Positions 31,973-41,443 of a DNA stretch of 41,755 nt are shown piece by piece; position 1 is the first letter of the stretch; every line of letters starts with the position of its first letter. The DNA comes from Anaerolineae bacterium (lineage in GTDB: Bacteria > Chloroflexota > Anaerolineae > Aggregatilineales > J027), in contig WBUL01000019.1 of assembly GCA_008933735.1 (NCBI GenBank), forward strand, positions 1-41,755, written 5' to 3'. A program made the translations under genes and the position numbers. A model generated the notes under the pieces. That model was not told the origin of the DNA. It saw only the letters and a list, made by a program, of their open reading frames with translations, and searched no databases.

Positions 31973-33388
31973 ATGCTCCACCTTGCCCTGCGTTTTCACG
32001 ACAAGGGACGCTATGAAAGCCATGCCGATCCCACCAGTCACCGCAAACCAAAAGTGGCTGGCTATCAGGTCGTTAAACCCGCTTATCGCATTCTCAAGCT
32101 GCTGGCAGGCGAGCAGGTCAGCGACATCCCCCGTTCACGTATTATGGAGTATCACTACGTCACGGTGGTGGATACCGTGCGCCAGCAGGGGAACTACTTC
32201 ATCCTGCCCGTCGAGGAGAATCAGATTGCCCAGCTTGAAGCCATCACCAAAACGGAACGTAATCCGCCCGTGTACCTGTGGCGTGACGGGCAGTGGTGGT
32301 CATTCCCCCAGTTGGAGTTGTATAACACAGGCGAGATGACCACAGTACGCACCACGATGGGTGACATCTTCGGTAATGTCCACGAGACCCGCGAGCATCA
32401 GATTGAAAGGACAGGGCTGCGAATCCGTCCTACCTACGAACCCTCGAAGGGTCCGGGTTTTGCCCTAGCGCACACGGCTCCCAACAGTCTGCCTGATGCG
32501 CCTGCCAATCTACCTACGACCATCACAGGCAATGGCATGGTGCTGGAATGGAAGCGCGGCTACGACGATAAACCGCCGTGCTGGTGGATCCGTGATGAAC
32601 ATCGTGTCAGCAAAGCACAGTCGGCAACCTACCGCCACTATGCCGCCCTCAAAGCCACTCCTCACGCCCGTTGGAGCAAAGGTTTTTCGGCTTGGTATTA
32701 CACGGGCGGGCCGCTGCCACCCCCAAAGTGGTTGGAACTGGTTGGCTATCCTGATACACCATCACCCACCATGTCGCCCGAACTCAGTCAGCAGATTGAA
32801 GCGGTGCTGGCAGCCGATGATGCCGCCGAGCGAGAGCCGCTTATTCCCCTGTCACTCTACAACGCCCATGCGGGTCGGTATGACTGGAATCACGGCAATC
32901 CCGACGTGTGGTGCAAACTCTACCGTAGTGACAAGTGGCTGTTCTTCGTCGCCAATGCCAGTCTGACCGAACGCAGTCTGCACGGCTACAAGCTCACGTT
33001 AGAAGACGATACAGCGACAGGCGAGTGGCTGACACTTTTCTTGGACGAACTGGCAGATGGTTCTGTTCAGCGCGATCCCAGCTTTATTCGCCAATCCCTG
33101 CGCCACGCCATCGAGCAAACGGCAGCCAATGTGAAGACCTTCCTGCCTGACGAACTGGGCATCCCCACCGATGCTGAATGCCGCCGCCGTGTCTTTGAGG
33201 AACGTCACCATGCCTATCTCGCCGAACTGGAACGCAAACGAGAACTAGAAACTGCCATGAAACCCTACCATGAGTTTCAAGCACTGCTCAAACTGCGCCA
33301 AACCTTTGAGGAACGGCTGCATCATCTGACCTCCCTCAAGGCACTGCCCGCCCAGTCCACACCGCCATTAGATGATCCTTGGAGCTAA
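31973..33388 (+). CDS. Unknown 471-residue protein of the PRTRC-type operon
   Basis: Start placed at 31973 after the AGGAGG at 31958-31963, not at an upstream in-frame ATG inside the previous gene. Not recognised. It is aromatic-rich (several W and Y, e.g. VYLWRDGQWWSFPQLELY; HARWSKGFSAWYYTGG), with a charged coiled-coil-like segment near the C-terminus (HAYLAELERKRELETAM). No catalytic motif is seen. The coupling to its neighbours suggests a shared plasmid or element function. Confidence 0.65.
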   Translation: MLHLALRFHDKGRYESHADPTSHRKPKVAGYQVVKPAYRILKLLAGEQVSDIPRSRIMEYHYVTVVDTVRQQGNYFILPVEENQIAQLEAITKTERNPPVYLWRDGQWWSFPQLELYNTGEMTTVRTTMGDIFGNVHETREHQIERTGLRIRPTYEPSKGPGFALAHTAPNSLPDAPANLPTTITGNGMVLEWKRGYDDKPPCWWIRDEHRVSKAQSATYRHYAALKATPHARWSKGFSAWYYTGGPLPPPKWLELVGYPDTPSPTMSPELSQQIEAVLAADDAAEREPLIPLSLYNAHAGRYDWNHGNPDVWCKLYRSDKWLFFVANASLTERSLHGYKLTLEDDTATGEWLTLFLDELADGSVQRDPSFIRQSLRHAIEQTAANVKTFLPDELGIPTDAECRRRVFEERHHAYLAELERKRELETAMKPYHEFQALLKLRQTFEERLHHLTSLKALPAQSTPPLDDPWS

Positions 33389-33391
33389 CGC

Positions 33392-33988
33392 ATGTCGCAA
33401 AAAACATCCTCAAAAAACCTAATCACACAGAGTTTTGTGGGGCAGATCACCGTCGTCGGTGAGTGCTTCTGCTATGGCTGTGCGCTGGATGGGCAGCAGT
33501 TAGTCTATCTGGACGTAGCGGGACCCGCTACATCAGTGGAAGCAGTCTGGGCAAAGCTGGCGCAGGCAAAGGAGTGTTATGTCATCCCACCTGAACGCGA
33601 GAGCGAAAAGATCATCCTCCGCACGGCTGAAGGGCTGCTCAAACGTCTGCAACGCAAGGTTGAAGGACTTGGCATTCACCACCTGCTGCTCGTTCATCAG
33701 GACATCCTCACCCCCACCTACGCTGAACTCAGCACCACCTATCTGTTTCTAGCGGACAAAGATCAGACCACCTCCAAACTCGGCTCCCATATCCAGCAGT
33801 TGGTGGACATCGCGGTTTTCCCACACTGGTTTCCGTATCTCGTCCAACAGGGACGGGTGGAGGGACTCATCAGCCCGCTGACCTGCTACGGCGGAGTCAG
33901 CCTCTGGAAGCTGGTGCTGGATAAGACTGCTTGGCAGCGGCTCATCTGCCGCGGTGTCAGCCAGCACAGCCTAAGCCTGCCTGCCTGA
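33392..33988 (+). CDS. Unknown 198-residue protein
   Basis: Starts 3 bp after the stop of the previous gene. Not recognised. Alternating strands and helices (GQITVVGECFCYGCALDGQQLVYLD; HHLLLVHQDILTPTY). A terminator (34011-34036) follows it. Apparently a soluble protein. Confidence 0.6.
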   Translation: MSQKTSSKNLITQSFVGQITVVGECFCYGCALDGQQLVYLDVAGPATSVEAVWAKLAQAKECYVIPPERESEKIILRTAEGLLKRLQRKVEGLGIHHLLLVHQDILTPTYAELSTTYLFLADKDQTTSKLGSHIQQLVDIAVFPHWFPYLVQQGRVEGLISPLTCYGGVSLWKLVLDKTAWQRLICRGVSQHSLSLPA

Positions 33989-34010
33989 ACCTATCGGTAC
34001 ACATCTATGA

Positions 34011-34036
34011 AGCCCTGTGAAAAACGGGGCTTTTTT
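34011..34036 (+). terminator. Intra-operon terminator 2
   Basis: AGCCCTG, seven-base loop, CGGGGCT and six T, 20 bp before the helicase start codon. Confidence 0.75.
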
Positions 34037-34055
34037 GTTTTATGGAGAGACTGTA

Positions 34056-37000
34056 ATGCCACGATTAACGTCACTCGAAAAGGGCGGTTTTTACGTTTTC
34101 AACCCGGCGTATCTACCGCATGTCGCCTCCCTGTTCGCCCCCACCGCCAACGGTGGCAGACTGCTCGATCCCTGTGCTGGTGAGGGGGATGCCCTACAAC
34201 ACCTCGCCCAAGCGTGGGGGCTTACCCCTTATGCCAACGAACTGGACACCGAACGGGCGGCTGCCTGTCTGGAAAAATTCGGGGCAACGCAGGCGGTGCA
34301 GGGCGACCTCTTCCAACTGCGGGCTTCGACCAACGGTTTCCTGATGGCGTGGGTGAACCCGCCTTACACTTGGGATATGGGGAGCGACGAGAAGCGCAGA
34401 GAATTGAGCTTCTTAAAGCACAGCCTCAAATGGGTCCAAAGCAATGGCTACGTCGCTTGGGTGGTCTATGCCCAGCATGTGACCACCGAAGCCGCCGCAG
34501 TGCTGGCGAAAAACTGCTCGCAGGTGGACATCTGGGAAGTGCCCGAACTGCACTTAGGGGAGTATCGCCAAGTGGTAGTCATCGGACGCATCGGCAAAGC
34601 CGAGCAGGAATTAGCGGCATTCGCTCAGATGATCTTACACACTGTCCAGCAGCCGCATCCGCTCACAATACAGGCTGAACCCCCCTATACCTTCTCATCA
34701 CCGCAGCCGCTGAACCGCTTCCTGTTTGCCCCCAAAATCCTTACTCCTGAGATCACCCTAGCTGCGCTGCAAACAGGCAGTGCCCACGGAATGGCACAGT
34801 TTCAGAGCCTGCTTGAATCACCCCCGCCTATAGATGAAATCCGCCCCATCGTGCAGCCCAGAGGGATGCAAATCGGTCTGGTGCTGGCCGCTGGGATGTT
34901 CAACGGCTTAATTCTGAACACACCTGAACACGAACGCGCCGCTGTCCGCAGCACCATTCGCACCGTCGAAGAACTGCGCGAAGCTCCCGAAGAGATCAAT
35001 GAAGACGATCCCACTACCACCGAACGTGAAGTCTACCGCACCCGTCCTGTCGTAACCATCACACTGCTGACGGAGCAGGGTGAGATGCTGCCCATGACAG
35101 GTGATGCCGCCCTAGTGAACTTCATCGCCGATCACAAAGCCGCCCTGTTGGACTATCTCGATAGGCACTTCAAACCGCTTTACGACTTCAACTACACCCC
35201 TCTCGCGCCCATCCTGAATCGCGTTCGCATCGGCAAAGGGCTGTTCACGACGCAGAAACACGTCATCGCCGCTGCCTACACTGCTTTGCAACAGCGCAAA
35301 GGCATCTATCTGGTGGGTGAGCCGGGAGTCGGAAAAAGCGTGATGGGAGCCGCACTCGCCGCTGCCATGCAGCCTCAGATGCGCTCGGATCAGGTGGTCA
35401 TCTGCATGTGTCCGCCGCACCTGGTCGAAAAGTGGAAGCGCGAGATCGGCAAAGTTACGTCCAGCAGCTATGTCGAAATCCTCGAAAATGTGGACGAAAC
35501 ACGTGCTTTCATGGACAAGTGCTGCCGCCTGCTGCCGCATACCCTCAAGGTGGGTATCATCGCCCGGGAGCGTGCCAAACTCGGTGAAGGCTGGGAAGCG
35601 GCAGTCTGCTGGCATAAACGCCATACTGCCCTGTGGAAACTGGGAACGGAGCCGCCTGACGACCTCCAAGGCAAACCACGCCTCTTCACGCAGGAAATCC
35701 CCCTCTGCCCAGCCTGCGGCGCAGTCGTCACCAAAGACCAGAAGGGCGAAAAGGTAGCAACACGAGCATGGCTGAATGATGCACCCCGCACCTGTTATAC
35801 CTGCGGCGACGCACTCTGGCAGGACAAACGCACCTTCAGCGCACCTAAAAACGGTGAGAAATTCCCGCGCAAGAATCCGCGCATGGCACTGGCAGATTAC
35901 ATCGCCCGTGTCCATCCCGGACGGGTTTACCTCTATATTGCCGATGAGGTGCATGAACTCAAGAGTTTGTCCAGCGATCAAGGTGATGCTTTCACCGTCC
36001 TGTGCAATGCGGCGGAGAAAGTCATCGGCTTGACCGGGACCTTGTATGGTGGGGTCGCGTCATCCATTTTTGGACTGGAATATCAACTCAATCCGCGAGT
36101 GACACGCCGCCACAACTGGGGTGAACACAACACCGACAAAGGCAAACAGCTAGCACGCTGGGTGGATCAGATGGGGTCTTTGGAGCGCATCGTCGAGTAC
36201 AAACCCCAGTATGACCAGTCAGGACGCTATACTGGCAAAGCCCGCTTTGAGCATCAGCCGCGTGAGGCTCCCGGCACATCGCCCCTGCTGGTGCGCGAAA
36301 TCCTCGATCATGCCCTGTTTGTGGGACTGACTGACATCAGCGACATGCCACCTTACGAAGAAATCCCTGTACCGATAAATATGGATGCAGATTTGCGGGA
36401 AATCTATGACGACACCAAACAGGCGTTGGGTGAGTATCTCTTTCAATGCCGTTTGGAAGGCGATGCTTCCTTTTTAGGTCGCTATCTGCGAACCCTCTTG
36501 AGCTACCCCAATGCCCCCTTCCGCGCTGAAAACATTATTCACCGTCGCAAGCTGCGCGGGGAGGATGGGACGTTCATGCCGCTCGAAAAAAGTGTCTGGG
36601 CGATGCCGAACTTAGGTGAAGACCGCTTGTACGCCAAAGAGCAGTGGCTCATTGACACCGTTCGGTCTGAACTGGCACAAGGGCGCAAAGTAGGCATTTT
36701 CGTCGAACAGAGTGCTACCCGTGATATTCAACCGCGCCTAGCTGATCTGCTCACACAGCACGTTCCCCACGCCAGACCCTTCATCTTGTATGGCAAGGTT
36801 GACCCCAAGAAACGCGAAGCGGTGTTAGAGGCACAGTTGAAAGCGGGCTGCAATATCTTCCTCGCCAACCCCAAACTCGTCCAGACGGGACTCGACCTAG
36901 TAGCGTTCCCGACCTTGATCTTTTACGAGATCAACTATTCGCTGTATGTCACCATTCAAGCCTCACGGCGGGCATGGCGCATCATCCAGAGTGAACCATG

Positions 37001-37799
37001 CAAGACCTTCTACCCTTACTACACCGACTCGATGGAAGCGCGGGCAGTGGCCCTCATTGGACGCAAACAGCGGGCAGCCAAACTGCTGTATGGCGACAAT
37101 GACATCGGTTTGAGCGAACTCACCGATGGTGGGGATGAGGCGAACGATCTCATCGCGGAACTGGCAAAATCGCTGGATGAAGATGCGGGCGTGACCGATC
37201 TGCGTGACCTGTTCAAAGCCGCTTCCAGTGCCGAAGAAAGGCGCGAAAGTTTGTGGGCTGTCGAAGCGGCGGAGGAAGCTCATCCTGAAGCTCAGTCATT
37301 TGTCATCGAACGCTGGCTGGCAGAGACCCAGACTTGGCAGATCATCTCGCGCCATGTCAATGGAACTATCCCGGTCAATGTGTTCTCCTCTTGCGCCGAA
37401 GCGGAACAGATGGCACAGCAGTTAGCGGCTCAAACACGACAACGCTATCGCATCATGGGCTATCCTGACCCGCAGGCGCACTTCATCCAGTATCAAGGGA
37501 TGGAACGGCAACTCGTTGAGCAGACCGCCCAAGTCAGCCTGCCCGACTACGCCACATACGATGCTCTGGAGCAGTACGCCATTGAGTTAGGGGGGACACT
37601 CGACACACCGCCGCTTATGGCAGACCAACCGCCTGCCAAGCTGCCCCCCAAACCCAGAGTTCAACGCCGCCGCCGTGTGAGTCTATCTGCTGCGCCGGAT
37701 GATCTCGCACCTCCCGTGCAGTCTACCAAACTGCCTCTACCCAAGCGTGAACCTGCCCCAGCCGGTGAGGTGCGCCAATTGGCTCTGTTTGATGTGTAG
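34056..37799 (+). CDS. DUF6094 methyltransferase-like / SNF2-type helicase fusion
   Basis: The ATG at 34056 follows GGAGAG by 6 bp. The N-terminal 190 residues match DUF6094: SLEKGGFYVFNPAYLPHVASLF, motif I LLDPCAGEG (36-44) and NPPY (101-104), the signature of an amino-methylating DNA methyltransferase. From about 350 it is a helicase: Walker A GEPGVGKS (about 420-428), a two-part zinc ribbon CPACG/CYTCG (about 550 and 580), the DEVH box (about 628), and motif VI QASRRAWRI (about 967). The C-terminus ends in QLALFDV, which matches a beta-clamp-binding motif. 1247 residues; DUF6094 proteins are usually separate and shorter. Probably acts on element DNA during maintenance or modification. Confidence 0.85.
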   Translation: MPRLTSLEKGGFYVFNPAYLPHVASLFAPTANGGRLLDPCAGEGDALQHLAQAWGLTPYANELDTERAAACLEKFGATQAVQGDLFQLRASTNGFLMAWVNPPYTWDMGSDEKRRELSFLKHSLKWVQSNGYVAWVVYAQHVTTEAAAVLAKNCSQVDIWEVPELHLGEYRQVVVIGRIGKAEQELAAFAQMILHTVQQPHPLTIQAEPPYTFSSPQPLNRFLFAPKILTPEITLAALQTGSAHGMAQFQSLLESPPPIDEIRPIVQPRGMQIGLVLAAGMFNGLILNTPEHERAAVRSTIRTVEELREAPEEINEDDPTTTEREVYRTRPVVTITLLTEQGEMLPMTGDAALVNFIADHKAALLDYLDRHFKPLYDFNYTPLAPILNRVRIGKGLFTTQKHVIAAAYTALQQRKGIYLVGEPGVGKSVMGAALAAAMQPQMRSDQVVICMCPPHLVEKWKREIGKVTSSSYVEILENVDETRAFMDKCCRLLPHTLKVGIIARERAKLGEGWEAAVCWHKRHTALWKLGTEPPDDLQGKPRLFTQEIPLCPACGAVVTKDQKGEKVATRAWLNDAPRTCYTCGDALWQDKRTFSAPKNGEKFPRKNPRMALADYIARVHPGRVYLYIADEVHELKSLSSDQGDAFTVLCNAAEKVIGLTGTLYGGVASSIFGLEYQLNPRVTRRHNWGEHNTDKGKQLARWVDQMGSLERIVEYKPQYDQSGRYTGKARFEHQPREAPGTSPLLVREILDHALFVGLTDISDMPPYEEIPVPINMDADLREIYDDTKQALGEYLFQCRLEGDASFLGRYLRTLLSYPNAPFRAENIIHRRKLRGEDGTFMPLEKSVWAMPNLGEDRLYAKEQWLIDTVRSELAQGRKVGIFVEQSATRDIQPRLADLLTQHVPHARPFILYGKVDPKKREAVLEAQLKAGCNIFLANPKLVQTGLDLVAFPTLIFYEINYSLYVTIQASRRAWRIIQSEPCKTFYPYYTDSMEARAVALIGRKQRAAKLLYGDNDIGLSELTDGGDEANDLIAELAKSLDEDAGVTDLRDLFKAASSAEERRESLWAVEAAEEAHPEAQSFVIERWLAETQTWQIISRHVNGTIPVNVFSSCAEAEQMAQQLAAQTRQRYRIMGYPDPQAHFIQYQGMERQLVEQTAQVSLPDYATYDALEQYAIELGGTLDTPPLMADQPPAKLPPKPRVQRRRRVSLSAAPDDLAPPVQSTKLPLPKREPAPAGEVRQLALFDV

Positions 37800-37807
37800 G
37801 AGGGCGT

Positions 37808-38773
37808 ATGATCCCCGACACGACCCTTCAGCTTCTGCGGGCAGTCTACCGCGGTCAGCAGGCAGGGTATCTGACGCTGACCGCTATCCACCCCAGCAAA
37901 CGTCTCCCCACGCCCTCACGTCATATCCCAATCACAGATAAGACAGCAGTGCATCAGGCATTGGCTGACCTTCTGGCTGCCAATGCTCAGGGCTGGGGAG
38001 CCTACTTCTCGGTAGCACTCCGTAAACATCCTTTAGATCGCTGGAAGCGCGGCGGGCAGGCTGATCTGCTGGTGCTGCCTGCCTTGTTTGCCGATCTGGA
38101 TGGCGATTTATCCACCAGCTTTGAGCGTATTCAGGCAGCGGGAATCGCTGGAATGCCTGCCCCGTCTGCGATGGTGGGTAGTGGACGTGGACTGCATCTT
38201 TACTGGCTTATCACACCGACCACCGATTTCCACACGGCTAATCTGGTGCTGGCAGGACTGGCAGAGCGGTTGGGTGGCGATGTGACCACAGCCGCCAATG
38301 CCCTGCGACTGCCGGGCAGCCGTAATACCAAACCTGATGTCAACCGTCCCTGCCAACTGCTGTGGTTGGCTGAAAAGCGGCGTTATACCCTCGCCGACTT
38401 CATCCCCTTTCAAGCGGAAGCCCCCCCACCACGCCAGCCGACTAAACTACCCATCCGCTGGCGTGCGCCTCCGCCGACTTTGCGTGGGGACAAGCCCACG
38501 CTTCTCTCCGATGAACTCAACCCTGATTTGGTCGAGGCAGTCGTGCATATCCTCCTACGGGATTACGCAGGTTTCGTCCAGAACAATGGCTGGATTGGAG
38601 CCTTGTGTCCCTGTGGACACAACCGCGATCAGCCGGGTCGTCACTTCGGCTTTTCACCTCAGCATGGTGTCGCCCGCTGCTTCGGGCGGCATGGACAGAT
38701 TTTGTTGAAGGAGTTATGCACCCTCATCGGTGTAGACCCCGCCTCTTACGGCGGACTGTATCGCAAAACGTAG
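37808..38773 (+). CDS. AEP-like DNA primase (RepB-like) with zinc finger
   Basis: Primase-polymerase signatures in order: FADLDGD (residues about 94-100, metal-binding acid pair), SGRGLHLYWL (about 124-133, the S-G-x-G-x-H motif) and NALRLPGSRNTKPD (about 163-176). A C-terminal zinc finger holds CPCGHNRDQPGRHFGFSP ... CFGRH, typical of replication primases. It lies 8 bp after the helicase, an arrangement suited to plasmid replication. RBS is GGAGGG. Confidence 0.82.
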   Translation: MIPDTTLQLLRAVYRGQQAGYLTLTAIHPSKRLPTPSRHIPITDKTAVHQALADLLAANAQGWGAYFSVALRKHPLDRWKRGGQADLLVLPALFADLDGDLSTSFERIQAAGIAGMPAPSAMVGSGRGLHLYWLITPTTDFHTANLVLAGLAERLGGDVTTAANALRLPGSRNTKPDVNRPCQLLWLAEKRRYTLADFIPFQAEAPPPRQPTKLPIRWRAPPPTLRGDKPTLLSDELNPDLVEAVVHILLRDYAGFVQNNGWIGALCPCGHNRDQPGRHFGFSPQHGVARCFGRHGQILLKELCTLIGVDPASYGGLYRKT

Positions 38774-38793
38774 CTAATGAAAGGAAATTTCGC

Positions 38794-39318
38794 ATGGCAA
38801 AGTCGAAAAGTAAGCCCAAAGAAACCGTCTTGCTGATCCGCATCCCCGATGCCGAAGCGCGGCGTGGTGAAGCCTCGCTCACCATTCAGCGCGGCGACTT
38901 AGGACATCTCATCCAATTCAACTACACAGGCTTGACCCTGCGGGGCAATATCGCCGAAGCGGTGCAGGCTGCCCTGATCGCACTGGCGAAGTTGGAAGCC
39001 GCCCCACCACCCAAGTTCAGCACCACTCCTGCACCTGCTCAGGTAGAAACAGATGCCCCACCTGACCCATCCACTGATGAAAACGACTCTGAAGGGGATG
39101 ACGAAACGGATACCAGCACTGTAGAGGAAACTGAGGAGAGTGATAGTCCCTCTGAGGTGGATGACGACGCTGACGCTGCACCGGCTGTGGCGAACTTCAG
39201 TGACGACCCTGAAACCTCTGCTGCTGAACCTTCAGAACACACCACCAGTGCAACACTGCTGATACCCACCACTGGGGATGTCATCCCTGCCAATACTGCC
39301 CAAATGTCCTTGTTTTAG
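38794..39318 (+). CDS. PRTRC protein E-like, with C-terminal clamp-binding motif
   Basis: Start at 38794, preceded by AAAGGAA at 9 bp. The first 70 residues are an alpha/beta domain (ETVLLIRIPDAEARRGEASLTIQ); the middle is a long acidic, disordered linker; the last residues QMSLF match the beta-clamp pentapeptide. By position (before PRTRC C) and build it corresponds to the PRTRC E gene, but sequence identity to known E proteins is not obvious to me. Confidence 0.5.
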   Translation: MAKSKSKPKETVLLIRIPDAEARRGEASLTIQRGDLGHLIQFNYTGLTLRGNIAEAVQAALIALAKLEAAPPPKFSTTPAPAQVETDAPPDPSTDENDSEGDDETDTSTVEETEESDSPSEVDDDADAAPAVANFSDDPETSAAEPSEHTTSATLLIPTTGDVIPANTAQMSLF

Positions 39319-39340
39319 TCCGAAGATAGGAGCAATAACC

Positions 39341-39562
39341 ATGTCCGATAATCCTGCAACACCTCAAAACCGTGTCTTTGTCATTGGTGGGGTGCGCCTC
39401 ACCGAAGATGCTTCGATGGTGGGCAAAAGCACCGCCGAGATTCAGAAAATGCTCACGTCGCTCTACCCGCAGGTCGAAAATGCGACGGTGCGCGAACGCA
39501 CCGATGAGGCAAGCAGCATGACCATCATCGAGTGGATTCCCAAACCAGGTCGCAAAGGCTAA
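39341..39562 (+). CDS. PRTRC system protein C
   Basis: 73 residues matching PRTRC C in length and pattern: RVFVIGGVRLTEDASMVG, a short helix (STAEIQKMLTSLYPQVENA) and a final strand TIIEWIPKPGRKG. Start at 39341 after a weak AGGAG site. Family function unknown; it is part of the cassette with ThiF-related genes. Confidence 0.8.
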   Translation: MSDNPATPQNRVFVIGGVRLTEDASMVGKSTAEIQKMLTSLYPQVENATVRERTDEASSMTIIEWIPKPGRKG

Positions 39563-39571
39563 TGTGTCAGT

Positions 39572-39607
39572 GCCTGCTGTTCAGTTGTGGATAGCAGGCT
39601 TTTCTTT
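39572..39607 (+). terminator. Intra-operon terminator 3
   Basis: GCCTGCT, 14-base loop, AGCAGGC and TTTTCTTT, 13 bp before the next start codon. Confidence 0.7.
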
Positions 39608-39619
39608 GGAGAACTGCCA

Positions 39620-39889
39620 ATGAACAACACCTCTTTACACCAGCTAATCACCACACTGGAAAACCTTGAGCCGCTGAAGTTGGAAGCCGTGTCCCTACTG
39701 CACACTTTACGTCCCCAAACAGGCGAATGGCTGCCCACCACGCTGACACCTGAAACCAAAGAGCAGGTCATTGCTGCCACGGTTGAGTTGGTGGCTTACA
39801 CCCGCCGCAGTGCAAACATGGTGCGGCTGCTCTCGCACTTGCCGCCTATTCCCCTGCGCGATGTGCCAGTGGTGGAGCCTGCACCATGA
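39620..39889 (+). CDS. Unknown 89-residue protein
   Basis: Start at 39620 with GGAGAA 9 bp upstream. Helical; not recognised. Overlaps the start of the next gene by 4 bp, so the two are coupled. Confidence 0.6.
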   Translation: MNNTSLHQLITTLENLEPLKLEAVSLLHTLRPQTGEWLPTTLTPETKEQVIAATVELVAYTRRSANMVRLLSHLPPIPLRDVPVVEPAP

Positions 39890-40842
39890 ACCTCAGCGAC
39901 CTGCAAGCCGCTATCGCCCTGTTGAGTGCCGCGACGCTGGCAGACCCTTGGCTGGCACTATGCAGCAGTCTGGCGTGGCTCGATCCCCTCATCACACAGG
40001 ATGACACCTTTCTGGATGCCTTTGAGTATCCCTATATGGATACCAGCGATCCGTGGATGAATATCGCTTTGGGGTGGGACATCTCCCGCCGCTGCTTTCC
40101 GGCGGTGTATGCCAGCACCGCGCTGGCACTCCGCAGCGGAACACCTGAACCGCAGTTATCCGACTTGATGTGTCAGGGCATCAACCAGCATCTGGTGGGT
40201 GGTGAAATACATGATCTTGAACAACTGCACTTCGGTCTGCCCTTCTTCGGAGTGGGGGTAGATCTCACCTCGCCTGAATTTTTCGCTCATCCTGCCAATG
40301 CGCCGCTGGTGCAGGTCTACGACCTATTTGGAGTAGCAGTGGGTGACTACTCCATCCCCGATAACTTCCACCAAGCGGCACGGGTCGCGCAGGTGCTGGC
40401 ACTCAGTCTGCGTGAAACAGATCAGAGGGACTACACCAATCTGGCTTGGCTGCTGGATTGGCTGTTCGCCCAGACGGGCAACACTGCTGCCGATTACACC
40501 GATGAAGACCTGTACGAGATGGGACTTGAACCGCTGCCTTGGGAACCCGCTGAAGTCGAGTTCAATGCCCTGATGCACAGCGAAGCCGCTGAAATCCTTC
40601 AGTTTGCCTATCAAGGCTTGGACACGCTGCTGAGTGATCCAGACCTGCAAGCGGCTCTTTGCACCCATATCCAGATAACCACCCAAGCCATACGAAAGGT
40701 AAAACACCATGACTTTAATGATGCCGATGCCCACCGCTTTGCACAACGCCTCCGATGGGCTGACCGCCCTGAGCCAGTTGATGCGGGCGGAGCCAACCCT
40801 GACTTTGAAACTCTATCCCTTCGGGGTGCTGATGCAGCGTAA
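39886..40842 (+). CDS. Unknown protein at the PRTRC F position
   Basis: 318 residues, acidic, with several hydrophobic helices but no clear membrane span. Lies between PRTRC C and B, where PRTRC F is found elsewhere; I cannot show sequence similarity. The last 45 residues overlap the PRTRC B gene by 134 bp out of frame, which is unusual: a stop TAA lies in another frame at about 40,700, so a small frameshift may have extended the gene. Confidence 0.55.
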   Translation: MNLSDLQAAIALLSAATLADPWLALCSSLAWLDPLITQDDTFLDAFEYPYMDTSDPWMNIALGWDISRRCFPAVYASTALALRSGTPEPQLSDLMCQGINQHLVGGEIHDLEQLHFGLPFFGVGVDLTSPEFFAHPANAPLVQVYDLFGVAVGDYSIPDNFHQAARVAQVLALSLRETDQRDYTNLAWLLDWLFAQTGNTAADYTDEDLYEMGLEPLPWEPAEVEFNALMHSEAAEILQFAYQGLDTLLSDPDLQAALCTHIQITTQAIRKVKHHDFNDADAHRFAQRLRWADRPEPVDAGGANPDFETLSLRGADAA

Positions 40843-41443
40843 AACACCACAGGGCTGTATGGAGTATTTGATTGATCCCGCCCAGCTTGCCTTGCAGTTG
40901 GCATCCACCGTCCGTTTAGAAACAGGCATCCTCTCCCCCAACACCATCTACATCTCACAGGAAGGGGTGCAAAAGCTGGTGGTGGAATACCGTCCCCGCC
41001 AGAAGACGGCCCTCTTTCTGGAAGGTACAGATGCGCCTGTGATCGTGCCGCTGCCTGAACTGCTGCTGTTCCGCCGCACCACCGACAAGGGGCTACCCGA
41101 CTACCGCGTGTTTGCGGTCAAAGCCCGACCAGCAGACCTCACCGCCAAGCTGTTCCATGCGCCGCTGCCCAATCTGTATGAGGATGGACGGGTGTGCTGG
41201 GGCAGTGTCCAGCACTTGCAGGCACAGCAGTTGACGGGAACCAACCTCACCGAAGATTGGAAAGTCCTGCTGGGGACACGCTTTGGCTCACACAATGCAG
41301 GCAGGCGCAGCAAGAGCCATCCCGACGACATCCGTAAGAAATACCTAGCGATGGAAGCTGCCAAGACGCGGGTTTATCCCAAGTCTGATCTGCTGCCTGC
41401 CAACCGCACCCTGGAAGATGTACTGGAAGGACTGCGCCGATGA
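40709..41443 (+). CDS. PRTRC system protein B-like
   Basis: 244 residues. A beta-rich N-terminal half (LKLYPFGVLMQRKTPQG, TGILSPNTIYISQEG) and a second half with the conserved FHAPLPNLYEDGRVCWGS region typical of PRTRC B, then LGTRFGSHNAGRR. Immediately upstream of the ThiF-related gene, overlapping it by 4 bp. Start chosen at the first ATG after GAAAGG, although three further Met are close (codons 4, 5 and 7). Confidence 0.7.
   Translation: MTLMMPMPTALHNASDGLTALSQLMRAEPTLTLKLYPFGVLMQRKTPQGCMEYLIDPAQLALQLASTVRLETGILSPNTIYISQEGVQKLVVEYRPRQKTALFLEGTDAPVIVPLPELLLFRRTTDKGLPDYRVFAVKARPADLTAKLFHAPLPNLYEDGRVCWGSVQHLQAQQLTGTNLTEDWKVLLGTRFGSHNAGRRSKSHPDDIRKKYLAMEAAKTRVYPKSDLLPANRTLEDVLEGLRR

Noticed and set aside
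35112..35981. Minus-strand frame of 289 codons
   Set aside because: Opposite the zinc-ribbon helicase, whose motifs are clear on the plus strand.
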